A stretch of 64,000 nt of DNA from JADKIH01 sp031417395 (GTDB lineage Bacteria > Bacteroidota > Bacteroidia > AKYH767-A > 2013-40CM-41-45): assembly GCA_031417395.1 (NCBI GenBank), contig JANOVM010000004.1:81150-145149 (forward strand), written 5' to 3'. Of this stretch, positions 8,986 through 18,070 are shown in pieces. Made by a program: the position numbers and the translations under genes. The first letter of the stretch is position 1; each line of letters starts with the position of its first letter. Below the pieces are notes generated by a model. It saw only the letters and a program-made list of their open reading frames with translations. It was not told where the DNA came from and did no database searches.

Positions 8986-10281
8986 ATGGTTACGGCAGAA
9001 ATGAAAGAAAACAATAAGTCAAAAGTAGAAATAAAGGATATTACGAATCCTTATGATTCCATGATACAGCGATTTGATGTTGCTGCACATATTATCGATC
9101 TTGATGTTGATACATACAATATTTTAAAAACTCCTTCGCGTCAATATCTGGTAAGTCTCCCGGTTAAAATGGATAACGGTACCATAAAAGTTTTCGAAGG
9201 ATATAGAATTGTTCACAACAGCAGCCGCGGTCCATCTAAAGGAGGAATTCGTTATTCACTTGAAGTAAACCTGGATGAAGTAAAAGCACTCGCTGCATGG
9301 ATGACGTGGAAATGTGCTATTGCTGACATTCCCTACGGTGGTGCTAAAGGCGGTATTACCTGCGATCCTTCCCTTATGTCAGAAGGAGAATTGGAAAGAC
9401 TAACACGTGCTTACACTTCAGCCATGTCTGATGTATTCGGCGTCGATAAAGATATTCCTGCTCCTGATGTTGCAACAGGTCCGAGAGAAATGGCATGGAT
9501 CGTTGACGAATATTCTAAAATTAAAGGAGCATTTACTCCTGGCGTTGTGACCGGAAAACCTTTGCACCTCGGCGGCTCAGAAGGTCGCGTGGAAGCAACA
9601 GGAAGAGGCGTTACCGTTGCCGCTCTGGAAGGAATGAAAAAAATCAAAATGGATCCCAAAAAAGCAATCGGCGCTGTTCAGGGATTTGGAAATGTTGGGT
9701 CTATCAGTGCTAAACATCTGGAGGAATCCGGTGTTCGCATTGTTGCTATCAGCGATCACTCCGGTGCATGGTATAACCCTAAAGGCATCAACATAGAAAA
9801 GGCAATCGATTACAGAAATTCCAACCATGGAATACTGAAAGGCTTTCACGGAGGAAAAGAAATTCCAAACGAGGATTTGCTTACACTGGATGTTGACATA
9901 TTGGCTCCCTGCGCACTTGAAAATGTAATCACGCGTGAAAATGCCGCCGATATAAAAGCTCAACTAATCGTTGAAGGAGCCAACGGCCCGACAACAGCAG
10001 CAGCTGACGAAATATTAATTAAGAAAGGCATTCATGTTATCCCTGACATCCTTGCTAACGGAGGCGGTGTAACAGTTTCCTATTTTGAATGGACACAAAA
10101 TCGTTTTGGTTATTATTATCCCGAAGATGAAATTAATAAAAGAGCTGATCGCTACATGATTAAAGCTTTTGCCAATGTTTGGGAAGTTGCAAAAAAATAT
10201 AAAGTTTCGTTGAGAATTGCTGCTTATATTTTTGCTTTAGAAAAAGTTGCTAAAGCAGTAAAATCACGTGGTAATTATTAA
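8986..10281 (+). CDS. Glu/Leu/Phe/Val-family dehydrogenase (probable glutamate dehydrogenase)
   Basis: Catalyses reversible oxidative deamination of glutamate to 2-oxoglutarate and ammonia. The 431-residue protein shows the substrate-side motif KGGIRYS, the catalytic-lysine loop IPYGGAKGGI, the DVATGPREMAW segment, and a Rossmann motif GFGNVGS for NAD(P). Length and motifs fit the roughly 420-residue hexameric class. ATG start; a second ATG five codons downstream (MKENNKS) is an alternative. It separates cdsA from psd and has its own leader, so it looks independently transcribed. Cofactor preference cannot be read with confidence. Confidence 0.92.
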   Translation: MVTAEMKENNKSKVEIKDITNPYDSMIQRFDVAAHIIDLDVDTYNILKTPSRQYLVSLPVKMDNGTIKVFEGYRIVHNSSRGPSKGGIRYSLEVNLDEVKALAAWMTWKCAIADIPYGGAKGGITCDPSLMSEGELERLTRAYTSAMSDVFGVDKDIPAPDVATGPREMAWIVDEYSKIKGAFTPGVVTGKPLHLGGSEGRVEATGRGVTVAALEGMKKIKMDPKKAIGAVQGFGNVGSISAKHLEESGVRIVAISDHSGAWYNPKGINIEKAIDYRNSNHGILKGFHGGKEIPNEDLLTLDVDILAPCALENVITRENAADIKAQLIVEGANGPTTAAADEILIKKGIHVIPDILANGGGVTVSYFEWTQNRFGYYYPEDEINKRADRYMIKAFANVWEVAKKYKVSLRIAAYIFALEKVAKAVKSRGNY

Positions 10282-10317
10282 TATTTTCGCTTCCTTAAAT
10301 TCATTTAATAATATTTT

Positions 10318-10986
10318 TTGATGACGATTCACAAAGAAGGATATACAACCATTGCAATTACCTTACTTACTCTTGGTGCAATAAACTACGCAGCGCACGC
10401 TTATTTAAACGAAGATTATCCGAATATTCAGCTTGCAATAATTATTGTTTCACTTTTACTTCTTTTAATCGTACTTCAGTTTTTTCGTCACCCCAATCGC
10501 AGAATAAAAAGAAATGAAAAATATATTTTCGCTCCGGCCGATGGAAAAGTTGTTGTGATTGAAGAGACTATGGAAGATGAAGTTCTTAAGGATAAACGGA
10601 TTCAGGTTTCGATTTTTATGTCGCCATTAAATGTTCATGTAAACCGATATCCTGTTAGTGGTGAAGTAACGTTTGCTAAATATCATCCCGGAAAATACTT
10701 AGTGGCTTGGCATCCTAAATCCTCCACTGAGAATGAAAGAACAACCATTGTCATTCAAACCGGTGCGCGCATTCCTGTACTCATGCGTCAGATAGCAGGT
10801 GCTCTGGCCAGACGAATTGTTTGTTATCCCCAGAAAGGCTGGATTGTAAAACAAGGAGAAGAAATGGGATTTATTAAATTCGGTTCAAGGGTTGATCTTT
10901 TTCTGCCTCTCAACACTAAAATTTTAGTTGGCTTAAATGAAAAAGTAAGCGGAGGCGAATCTATTATTGCTGAACTACCTCAGTAA
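10318..10986 (+). CDS. psd: Phosphatidylserine decarboxylase family protein
   Basis: Makes phosphatidylethanolamine by pyruvoyl-dependent decarboxylation of phosphatidylserine. The 222-residue length fits the short bacterial class. Two hydrophobic helices (about residues 12-55) precede the catalytic domain, with APADGKVV, FMSPLNVHVNRYPVSG and the autocleavage site FGSRVDLFLP, where cleavage between G189 and S190 would create the pyruvoyl group. It follows glutamate dehydrogenase by 36 bases. Its TAA is immediately adjacent to the stop of the convergent lipoprotein gene. Confidence 0.93.
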   Translation: MMTIHKEGYTTIAITLLTLGAINYAAHAYLNEDYPNIQLAIIIVSLLLLLIVLQFFRHPNRRIKRNEKYIFAPADGKVVVIEETMEDEVLKDKRIQVSIFMSPLNVHVNRYPVSGEVTFAKYHPGKYLVAWHPKSSTENERTTIVIQTGARIPVLMRQIAGALARRIVCYPQKGWIVKQGEEMGFIKFGSRVDLFLPLNTKILVGLNEKVSGGESIIAELPQ

Positions 10987-11394
10987 TTATTTCCAGGCTT
11001 TACAAATTCTGTTTTCTACTGTTTGTCCATCGTCGAGCGTAAAGTCGATTCGTAGTGTATCACCTGAAAGTATTCCACTACCGGCAATTGTCTCTCCGGA
11101 AATAACAGTTGTAATCAGAGCAATATCATTACCACTTACCGATGCAGGAAGGTTGGAGTTTGTATTGCCACCATCGAAGCCTTTAATAATAACTTGTTCG
11201 GGAGCTGAATTAGAAGCATTGATAACCATTTGAAAATTTCTGGTTCCTCCGCTGCCTGTTGAAAAAGCATTCCATGTTCCTAAAAATTTATCGCGGTCAG
11301 CAGTTGAAATGTCCTGCTCTGTTTTTTCACAAGCAGTAAATACAGAGAACATTGAAAGTAATAATAGGGATGCTATTTTTTTCTTAACCATCAT
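10987..11394 (-). CDS. Hypothetical lipoprotein
   Basis: A 135-residue protein with a lipoprotein signal (MMVKKKIASLLLLSMFSVF then TAC), so it is probably anchored by the cysteine in the cell envelope. After a short linker it reads DKFLGTWNAFS and then a beta-rich lipocalin-like pattern. No family is recognised with confidence. The open frame extends upstream to 11538, but that would overlap the end of hutU and lose the signal peptide, so the start at the MMVKKK methionine is preferred. It abuts psd tail to tail. Confidence 0.7.
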   Translation of the reverse strand: MMVKKKIASLLLLSMFSVFTACEKTEQDISTADRDKFLGTWNAFSTGSGGTRNFQMVINASNSAPEQVIIKGFDGGNTNSNLPASVSGNDIALITTVISGETIAGSGILSGDTLRIDFTLDDGQTVENRICKAWK

Positions 11395-11431
11395 AATGAG
11401 TTGTACTGTTGAAACTCCAAGAACCTTGCCG

Positions 11432-13117
11432 TTATTTTCCAAGCCTTGATTCAAGGTCCAATTTGAACTTTCGGGCTGTATCAAGGGCAATATCATATCC
11501 TGCATCGGCATGCCTAATAACACCCATGGCGGGATCATTATTCAGGACACGTTTAAGTCTTTTCTTCGCATCCTCCGTACCATCTGCTACGATTACCATT
11601 CCTGCATGAATAGAATAGCCAATACCTACTCCTCCGCCATGGTGAAGAGACACCCAACTGGCGCCTCCGGCAGTATTAATTAGAGCATTTAATATAGGCC
11701 AGTCAGCAATAGCATCACTGCCATCTTTCATGGCTTCTGTTTCACGGTTTGGAGAAGCTACAGAACCGGTATCTAAATGATCTCGTCCAATTACAATTGG
11801 CGCTTTAACCTTGCCTGTTCTCACCAATTCATTAAAAGCAAGTCCTGCTTTTTCACGTTCACCCATTCCCAGCCAGCAAATTCTCGCAGGCAAACCCTGA
11901 AAAGCAATTCTTTCCTGAGCCATCTTAATCCAGCGATGCAATGATTTATTCTCAGGGAATAATTCAAGAATTTTTTTATCCGTCTCCAGAATATCAGCCG
12001 GATCACCCGACAAAGCAGCCCAACGGAAAGGACCTTTACCTTCACAAAACAATGGACGAATGTATGCCGGCACAAAACCCGGAAAAGAAAAAGCATTCTT
12101 TAATCCACGTGCCAATGCTTGTCCGCGAAGATTGTTTCCATAATCAAATGTAACAGCACCCTTATCCTGAAGTTGAATCATCAGCTGAACGTGCTTTACC
12201 ATTGTGTCAAGTGAACGATTAATAAACTCTTTAGGATTAGAAACACGCATTGCTTTAGCCTCATCTACGCTTAATCCTATAGGAAAATATCCATTCAATT
12301 CATCGTGTGCTGAAGTTTGATCGGTAAGCGTATCGGGAACAATGTTTCGTTTAATAAGTCTGTCAAGTAAATCAACAACATTGCAAACCACACCAATACT
12401 CTTAGCCTGACCTGTCTTTTTGTATTCTAAAGCCCGATCGATGGCAGCATCAATGTCGTGCATTAGTTCATCGATGTATCTTGTTTCTATTCTCTTCTGA
12501 ATACGCCACTCTTCCATTTCAGCAGCCAGACAAATACCTTCGTTCATTGTAATAGCCAATGGCTGCGCGCCGCCCATACCGCCAAGTCCTGCTGTTACAT
12601 TCAAGGTGTTTTTCAGCGATCCTCCGAAATGCTGGCGGGCAATTTCAGCATACGTCTCATAGGTGCCCTGTACAATGCCTTGTGAACCTATATAGATCCA
12701 AGATCCTGCAGTCATTTGACCGTACATGATCAATCCTTTATCTTCCAGCTCTCTGAAATAATCCCAATTTGCCCAATGCGGAACGAGCTGCGAATTGCTG
12801 ATAATGACTCGCGGAGCATCTTTATGTGTCGGTAATATTCCCACCGGTTTGCCCGATTGAATTAAGAGGGTTTCATCTTCATTAAGGTCTTTTAATGCTT
12901 TTACAATAAGATGAAAAGACTCCACATTACGGGCAGCCTTACCGGTACCGCCATAAACAATGAGGTCTTCAGGGCGTTCAGCTACGTCAGGATCCAGATT
13001 GTTGTGCAGCATTCGTAAAGCGGCCTCCTGTACCCATCCTTTGCAGGACAGAACAGTACCTGTAGGAGTTTTAGTTTTACTCAGATCGAGCTTGTCTTTA
13101 ATCACAGTTGTAGACAT
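11432..13117 (-). CDS. hutU: Urocanate hydratase
   Basis: Converts urocanate to imidazolone propionate in histidine degradation, using tightly bound NAD+. The 561-residue protein carries the strongly conserved GLGGMGGAQP motif and the essential-cysteine motif ARICWLGMGER, and ends with the RHADAGYDIALDTA block. Length is normal for the family. No other hut genes (hutH, hutI, ftcD) are in the window, so the pathway must be completed elsewhere. It follows the DUF5522 mini-gene by two bases on the same strand, suggesting one transcript. Confidence 0.95.
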   Translation of the reverse strand: MSTTVIKDKLDLSKTKTPTGTVLSCKGWVQEAALRMLHNNLDPDVAERPEDLIVYGGTGKAARNVESFHLIVKALKDLNEDETLLIQSGKPVGILPTHKDAPRVIISNSQLVPHWANWDYFRELEDKGLIMYGQMTAGSWIYIGSQGIVQGTYETYAEIARQHFGGSLKNTLNVTAGLGGMGGAQPLAITMNEGICLAAEMEEWRIQKRIETRYIDELMHDIDAAIDRALEYKKTGQAKSIGVVCNVVDLLDRLIKRNIVPDTLTDQTSAHDELNGYFPIGLSVDEAKAMRVSNPKEFINRSLDTMVKHVQLMIQLQDKGAVTFDYGNNLRGQALARGLKNAFSFPGFVPAYIRPLFCEGKGPFRWAALSGDPADILETDKKILELFPENKSLHRWIKMAQERIAFQGLPARICWLGMGEREKAGLAFNELVRTGKVKAPIVIGRDHLDTGSVASPNRETEAMKDGSDAIADWPILNALINTAGGASWVSLHHGGGVGIGYSIHAGMVIVADGTEDAKKRLKRVLNNDPAMGVIRHADAGYDIALDTARKFKLDLESRLGK

Positions 13118-13119
13118 AT

Positions 13120-13290
13120 TTATTGTTTTTTATTCTTAAGACTTTTATCTTCCTTTTTCCTATAGGGACAATGGCGGCAGCTGTTTTGACAGCAATAACC
13201 ACGTTTTAGATGGTATTTTTCGGTAAAAACTATATATCCTTCATCTGAAAAATAATAGTCTTCCTTATCAAACTTATCGTAATAATTCAT
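13120..13290 (-). CDS. DUF5522-type small cysteine protein
   Basis: A 56-residue frame starting ATG at 13290. It reads DYYFSDEGYIVFTEKYHLK and then RGYCCQNSCRHCPYRKK. The CC-x3-C-x2-C cluster and the surrounding residues match my memory of the DUF5522 family, a small Bacteroidota/proteobacterial protein that probably binds a metal through its cysteines. It ends two bases before the hutU start, so the two genes are likely co-transcribed. Function is not established. Confidence 0.75.
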   Translation of the reverse strand: MNYYDKFDKEDYYFSDEGYIVFTEKYHLKRGYCCQNSCRHCPYRKKEDKSLKNKKQ

Positions 13291-13366
13291 TTCCCCGAAA
13301 AAGGTTTGAGTGCGAAATTACCAAAATTGGTTGATAAAATTAATGCCGATTTTGGAATACTCCTTT

Positions 13367-13374
13367 TATCTTTG
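13367..13374 (+). promoter_or_regulatory. Candidate -7 box for the PLP enzyme gene
   Basis: TATCTTTG is an exact Bacteroidota -7 match lying 16 bases before the ATG at 13391. Its position inside the longer open frame argues that translation starts at 13391, not further upstream. Confidence 0.45.
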
Positions 13375-13390
13375 CACACTACTCTCAAAT

Positions 13391-14284
13391 ATGCTAAAAC
13401 CCTTTATCAATACGGCTTTGGAAGAAATCCATTATTCCGCCTGGCAAAAAAAGGGTGTAGCGGTTTCCGTATTAAGGGATGATCTTATCCATCCATTTAT
13501 GTCCGGAAATAAATGGAGGAAGCTTAAATACAATATCATCGATTTTAATGATTCAGGCAAAAAAGTACTTCTGACATTTGGAGGGGCTTTCAGCAATCAT
13601 TTAGTTGCAGCCGCAGCCGCTGCTTCAGAATATGGTTTTGATTCCATTGGAATTGTTCGAGGCGAAGAAGTTGACAATCCTTATCTGAATTTTGTAAAAC
13701 AAAATGGAATGAAACTTTTCTTTATTTCGAGAGAGGAATACAGAAAAAAAAATGAACAGGAAACAATTTCAACAATTCTTGATTTGCTGATTACTAAAGA
13801 ATGGATTAAAAACAGGGAAGATGTATTCCTTCTTCCTGAAGGGGGTGCAAATCCTGCAGCTGTCAGGGGAGCTTCTGAAATTATTAATGACATAGATAAA
13901 GAATTCGACTGGATAGCCTGCGCTTGCGGAACGGGAGCAACACTTGCAGGCATTTCACAAAAATTATCCGGAAATCAAAAAGCCCTTGGCATTCCCGTTC
14001 TTAAAGCAGACGGCTATATGGAAAAAGAAATTGAAAAACATGGAGGAATAAATGACAGAATAATACTGAATGAAAATTATCACTTCGGAGGGTATGCTAA
14101 AAAAAATAAAACACTTGAAGCCTTTTGCAGGGATTTCTCAGCAATTACCGGTATTCCCATAGAACCTGTTTATACAGGTAAATTATTTTATGCAATCGAC
14201 GATCTGATAAAAACAAACTACTTCAAAAAAGGAGAAAAGGTTACAGCCATACACACGGGGGGAGTATTTTGTTTTCCAAATTAG
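13391..14284 (+). CDS. PLP-dependent ACC deaminase / D-cysteine desulfhydrase family protein
   Basis: A fold-type II pyridoxal-phosphate enzyme of 297 residues. The cofactor lysine is in SGNKWRKLKY (near residue 39), followed by the phosphate-site region TFGGAFSNHL and the glycine-rich loop CGTGATLAG. These are features of 1-aminocyclopropane-1-carboxylate deaminase and D-cysteine desulfhydrase; sequence alone does not separate the activities. In Bacteroidota D-cysteine or D-amino acid breakdown is the likelier role. The frame is open back to 13310, but the start MLKPFINTALEEI fits the family and sits just behind a -7 box. Confidence 0.85.
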   Translation: MLKPFINTALEEIHYSAWQKKGVAVSVLRDDLIHPFMSGNKWRKLKYNIIDFNDSGKKVLLTFGGAFSNHLVAAAAAASEYGFDSIGIVRGEEVDNPYLNFVKQNGMKLFFISREEYRKKNEQETISTILDLLITKEWIKNREDVFLLPEGGANPAAVRGASEIINDIDKEFDWIACACGTGATLAGISQKLSGNQKALGIPVLKADGYMEKEIEKHGGINDRIILNENYHFGGYAKKNKTLEAFCRDFSAITGIPIEPVYTGKLFYAIDDLIKTNYFKKGEKVTAIHTGGVFCFPN

Positions 14285-14314
14285 TTGCTAAAGGCAGATT
14301 GTTAGCTACTACTT

Positions 14315-14388
14315 ATTAGTTTTAAATTAGCTAATTCGAAAATTAGTTAATTAGCGATCCGATGGCTATCGGATTAACGAATTAAAAA
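14315..14388. repeat. AT-rich repeat with CCGATAGC palindrome
   Basis: This intergenic stretch contains interspersed TTAATTAG/TTAACGAATTAA units and a 7-bp hairpin ATCCGAT-GGCT-ATCGGAT (14357-14374). The hairpin, read in reverse, matches the one at 17978-17995 except for one loop base. The TTAATTCG-type units recur at 56325-56440. This is probably a dispersed intergenic repeat of the genome. Confidence 0.5.
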
Positions 14389-14457
14389 ATGTATCTTCTT
14401 ACAGTTTTGTCCGTAATAAGGAACATAATTTTATAAAAAAAAACACGTTTAAATTAT

Positions 14458-15423
14458 ATGAAAAGAATTGGCATTTTCTTTTTACTGGCATTTTCAACGA
14501 ATCTTGTGCTTGGCGGGGATAGTTTCCGGCCTTCCAGACAAAAATATATTGAAGAACATAAGTTCGACGCTATTCGCGATATGAAAAAGACAGGAATTCC
14601 TGCCAGTATAACTTTGGCTCAGGCTTGTCTTGAGTCGCAGGATGGAATGAGCAATTTGGCAAGGGAAGCCAATAATCATTTCGGCATTAAATGTTCGAAT
14701 TGGAATGGCGCATCGTATATTCAGGACGATGATACGAAGGATGAATGTTTCCGAAAATACAATTCTACACTTGAATCATACGACGATCATAGTTTATTTC
14801 TACTTACCCGTCCTCGCTATGCTGCTTTATTCCAGTTAGAAATAACTGATTATAAAGGCTGGGCCAAAGGCTTGAAAAAAGCAGGTTATGCTACAGACCC
14901 TAATTATGCAGACCGTCTTATTAAAATAATTGAAGATAACCAATTGTATCAATACGATAAAATGCAGGAGGGTGATCTTGTTGCTTCTCAAAACAACGAT
15001 ATTCCTATAATGCGTTCAACTGAAGACAGAGTTTATGTTCCATCTGTAACTGTTGTTGATGCTTTTCAGACCCGAAAAATTCAATCCATTAATGGAGTAG
15101 ATTATGTTGTAGCAAAGAAAGGCGAAGATTTCAAATCAATAGCTCAGGAATTAAAACTTGGATACTGGCAATTGCCTAAATACAATGAAATGAGTGATGG
15201 TACTCCTTTGGAGGATGGACAAATTGTCTATATCAAACCAAAGAAAAATGAAGGCAATGAATCAGTATACATAGTAAAACCGGGAGATACTGTTTTAAAC
15301 ATTGCTCAGGCATGCGGCATTAAGTCCAAATTCATATACAAGTACAACGATTTAAAGGAAGGTGCTGCTTTGGAGGCCGGTCAACAATTATTTTTAAAAA
15401 AATACAAGGGGCCTAGAAGCTGA
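14458..15423 (+). CDS. Glucosaminidase-domain protein with two LysM domains
   Basis: Peptidoglycan hydrolase of 321 residues. It has a signal peptide (MKRIGIFFLLAFSTNLVLGG), then a Mannosyl-glycoprotein endo-beta-N-acetylglucosaminidase domain (about residues 28-165) with the catalytic glutamate in LAQACLES (E59) and the conserved FGIKC and YA-rich segments. Two LysM peptidoglycan-binding modules follow (about 217-262 and 272-318), with the second reading YIVKPGDTVLNIA. It likely trims cell-wall glycan in the periplasm. Its end overlaps the convergent hypothetical gene by 11 bases. Confidence 0.92.
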   Translation: MKRIGIFFLLAFSTNLVLGGDSFRPSRQKYIEEHKFDAIRDMKKTGIPASITLAQACLESQDGMSNLAREANNHFGIKCSNWNGASYIQDDDTKDECFRKYNSTLESYDDHSLFLLTRPRYAALFQLEITDYKGWAKGLKKAGYATDPNYADRLIKIIEDNQLYQYDKMQEGDLVASQNNDIPIMRSTEDRVYVPSVTVVDAFQTRKIQSINGVDYVVAKKGEDFKSIAQELKLGYWQLPKYNEMSDGTPLEDGQIVYIKPKKNEGNESVYIVKPGDTVLNIAQACGIKSKFIYKYNDLKEGAALEAGQQLFLKKYKGPRS

Positions 15424-16909
15424 TCCGAATAATATAGAACTTATTCTCTTTGTAAGCAGGTAAAAGGACGGTTTCATCATCAATCTGTTTAGCCGATTGA
15501 GCAGCAATACTTACTTTTTCCAATTCATTAAAAAGTACATCGGTTTTTTGATAACCGTTTGCATCGATTTTAGTTATAAGTACAGAAGAATTTTCATCGG
15601 CGAATTTATTATAAACTGATACAAGCTTCCCTCCTGTTATTGCACAAAAATAAGAAGAGAAAACACCGGAATCATCGATAGAATTCTGGTCTTTGCTTAT
15701 TACATTATTCCATAAAATATTTCCATTGGGATTGACGGAAAGAACCATTATGTTCCCGTAATGATAATAAACATGCGAAATATATGCCTGCATGTAATAA
15801 TCAAAATACGATCTTGAATTTTTATACATGGATTCTGCAATAAGCGCTACTCCCCCATCCTTTCTGACAATCAATCTGTCTATAGAATAATTTACCAGCT
15901 CACGGTTTTCCTTTTGGTCAATAATAAATTTCCTTAGATACTCATCACTGAAGGGTGTATGTATTGTTTTAGTGTCGGTTAAACTATCTTCTGTCAATGC
16001 ATAATAGAATATACCCGCCGTTGAATAAGTAGTTTTATCTGAATAAAAACCGGCAACAACAATTTTATTATTCAGGTTGTCGGCTGTAATACCTACATCA
16101 GTTAAAAATCGTATCTCACTTCTGATGGAAGCATTTACAAAACGGTCGCGCTTAAAATTGTAGCCATACAATTCATAATAACTCTGATCAGGAGCTTTGA
16201 TTTTCTTTTCGGTAGTATAATGAATGCCCAGAAGAACGAAAGAGGCACTGTCGGTAAGCACAAAATCCAAAGGCACAAACAATTGTTCAGAGGCAGGAAT
16301 TATTATTTCTTTCGAATACTTCAATACGAGATTGGTATCTAAAACAATAATTCTGAAGGATTGCGATGTATCTTCTTTAGTAAGTTGCCGGTATGAAAAA
16401 GCTACCAACGACTGATCGTGAGAACTGATAAGTCCGGGCTTGTTCTTTTCGTCGAGCGTCTCAGAAGAAAAGCTGGCCAATAAAACAGGTTTATCAATCC
16501 ACTTCGAATCTTTACCCAGGTATTGGGAATAAAAATAATATAATTTGCCCTTCTTATCATATAAATAGCTTGTGACGATAAGTTTTCCATTTACCAGCCT
16601 TACATCTGTGATATGGCCATCTTCATAAGAAGTTTTTAAATCCTTCTCCCAGATCAAAGCCATTTCAGAAGAAAAGTATTGAAGAAGATACGATCTGTTG
16701 CGAAAACCCGAATGTTCTCTATCGTCTTCCAAAGACATATTACTTTTCAGAACATAGAAATTCTCATTTTCATCTTCCCCTAAAATTTTCAGGTAGGGAG
16801 ATTTCTTATTATCCTGAAGTGGCTGAGACCATTTTACACTTTGAGCAGGTAAAACCAGGCTGGAACAGAAAAAAATAATAAAAGTCAAAAAGTTTTTGGA
16901 AATGAACAT
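15413..16909 (-). CDS. Hypothetical secreted protein
   Basis: A roughly 498-residue protein with a signal peptide if started at MFISKNFLTFIIFFCSSL (cleavage near LPAQS). An in-frame ATG eight codons upstream (16933) would put polar residues before it. The mature part is rich in short beta-strand patterns (LVNGKLIVTSYLYDKKGKL, KDGGVALIAESM, GNILWNNVISKDQNS), as in WD40/propeller-like secreted Bacteroidota proteins. No T9SS domain or catalytic motif is recognised. Probably exported; function unknown. Confidence 0.7.
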   Translation of the reverse strand: MFISKNFLTFIIFFCSSLVLPAQSVKWSQPLQDNKKSPYLKILGEDENENFYVLKSNMSLEDDREHSGFRNRSYLLQYFSSEMALIWEKDLKTSYEDGHITDVRLVNGKLIVTSYLYDKKGKLYYFYSQYLGKDSKWIDKPVLLASFSSETLDEKNKPGLISSHDQSLVAFSYRQLTKEDTSQSFRIIVLDTNLVLKYSKEIIIPASEQLFVPLDFVLTDSASFVLLGIHYTTEKKIKAPDQSYYELYGYNFKRDRFVNASIRSEIRFLTDVGITADNLNNKIVVAGFYSDKTTYSTAGIFYYALTEDSLTDTKTIHTPFSDEYLRKFIIDQKENRELVNYSIDRLIVRKDGGVALIAESMYKNSRSYFDYYMQAYISHVYYHYGNIMVLSVNPNGNILWNNVISKDQNSIDDSGVFSSYFCAITGGKLVSVYNKFADENSSVLITKIDANGYQKTDVLFNELEKVSIAAQSAKQIDDETVLLPAYKENKFYIIRISF

Positions 16910-16968
16910 AAAGGAGCCACTGTTACATTTCAAAGGTACTCTTTAACTATGAATCGGTAAAAAGAATG

Positions 16969-17313
16969 TCATTCAAAATTTTTCCAATAAACAGGCTTGC
17001 AGGGTTTAATTCTCGCCTGAATGTTTTTATCCATAACTTCAGGATTATTCCGAACGAACTTATAAATATCGTACTCCCCTTCTGCTTCAACAAGGGTGAT
17101 GAAACCGCTTCCGTTTTCGAACAAAGCAGCCATGAGTAACCGGCCCTCACTAAAAGCCTTTTGAATGTAGGTCTCATGCCGGTTAAGGTCAGTGTTTGTA
17201 AAACTTTTATTCGGCGGAAAGTTTTCCCCCATGGTCCATAGAATAAAGTAAAGTTGTTTAAGGCCGCTTACAGGATGGCCATCCGTTACCAGAGTAGTTG
17301 AATTTGCGTGCAT
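16969..17313 (-). CDS. YciI-like (YCII-related) domain protein
   Basis: With the start at MHANSTTLV the protein is 114 residues. It fits the YCII ferredoxin-like domain: a beta strand (QLYFILWTMGEN), then the conserved histidine segment LNRHETYIQKAFSEGRLLMAA, a glycine-rich strand (GSGFITLVEAEGE) and a C-terminal NPEV segment. Family members are small, often dimeric proteins with a suspected His/Asp active site. The frame extends 17 codons further upstream but those residues lack family resemblance. It is not clearly in an operon. Confidence 0.7.
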   Translation of the reverse strand: MHANSTTLVTDGHPVSGLKQLYFILWTMGENFPPNKSFTNTDLNRHETYIQKAFSEGRLLMAALFENGSGFITLVEAEGEYDIYKFVRNNPEVMDKNIQARIKPCKPVYWKNFE

Positions 17314-17364
17314 ATGATTTAATTTTAATTCAAATTTGAGGAGAAAGCACGATACTCCTGTCAT

Positions 17365-17655
17365 TGCATCTTCATAACTTGATTAAGAAGGCCTATTGTT
17401 TATCATGATAAAGTAAAAAAAGGGTTAAAGTCTTGTTAATTGAGCTGTTCAAGCCTAACAAGTAAAAGGTCAAAACAAAAACTCGAAAAGAGCGGAATTG
17501 ATTTATGCATAATAACTTTTACTTAATCCTAAATGCAACTTGGTTCAAAAAAGGTAAATAAAAATCATTCTTTAAGAAAGACTCTCTTTCAATTAAGAAA
17601 CAAATTCATTTTCTAAATTCATCTCCTGAAAAGACTTTATTTTTTGAAAGGTGAT
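17365..17655. other. Intergenic stretch with no recognised feature
   Basis: AT-rich sequence between the YciI-like gene and a possible mini-ORF. I see no coding frame, tRNA, strong hairpin or repeat that I can support here. Confidence 0.5.
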
Positions 17656-17763
17656 TTATCCCTTTTGAGTAAACCAAGCAAGGATAGCAAAGCAAATTAA
17701 AAATGCTTCAACGAAACGTGCAAGTTTAGCTGAGTTTCTGCGAATTTGTGCTGTGGTTTTCAT
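17656..17763 (-). CDS. Possible 35-residue membrane mini-protein
   Basis: ATG at 17763 opens a 35-codon frame reading MKTTAQIRRNSAKLARF, then a single hydrophobic stretch (VEAFLICFAILAWF), then TQKG and a stop. The basic N-terminus followed by one helix is the usual layout of small single-pass membrane proteins. A TATTTTTG box on the same strand (17816-17809) is placed about 46 bases upstream, as expected for a Bacteroidota promoter. I do not recognise a family. The pattern could be chance. Confidence 0.35.
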   Translation of the reverse strand: MKTTAQIRRNSAKLARFVEAFLICFAILAWFTQKG

Positions 17764-17920
17764 GACTTTAATTTTTAAGTTGTTAGAATGATATTTGAAT
17801 TATGATGTCAAAAATAACCTCCCAATAGCCTCAATGAAAGCCAAATTGAGTAATCAGTTTGTATGACTTAGTAAATGGCTAAGAAAAGGGAATTATTAAA
17901 AAAAAGGACCTAGAATCCAT

Positions 17921-17950
17921 TTTGAAATTGATAAAAATCGTATATCTTTG
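17921..17950 (+). promoter_or_regulatory. Promoter of tRNA-Val (TTTG ... TATCTTTG)
   Basis: TTTG at 17921-17924 and TATCTTTG at 17943-17950, separated by 18 bases, match the Bacteroidota -33/-7 consensus. No protein gene intervenes before the tRNA at 18071, so this is most likely its promoter, giving a leader of about 110 bases. Confidence 0.6.
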
Positions 17951-17977
17951 CCGTCCTTAAAAAGAAAGAATAGCTCA

Positions 17978-18032
17978 TCCCGATAGCGATCGGGAGTTTC
18001 AGACCCTCCCGCACTAAAAGTGCGGGAGGGTC
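17978..18032 (+). repeat. Two perfect hairpins in the tRNA-Val leader
   Basis: First hairpin: TCCCGAT-AGCG-ATCGGGA (17978-17995). Second: 14-bp perfect stem GACCCTCCCGCACT / AGTGCGGGAGGGTC with an AAA loop (18002-18032). The second is one of three related CCCTCCCGC...GCGGGAGGG hairpins in the window; the others are at 18436 and 24511. It is followed by GGTCACGGTTC, which resembles the variable and T-arm sequence of the tRNA. Confidence 0.6.
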
Positions 18033-18070
18033 ACGGTTCTGATAGAAAAACATAAAGTGGCAAAAATATT

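Noticed and set aside
10987..11538. 183-codon version of the lipoprotein gene
   Set aside because: The extension overlaps the 3' end of hutU and hides the lipoprotein signal peptide.
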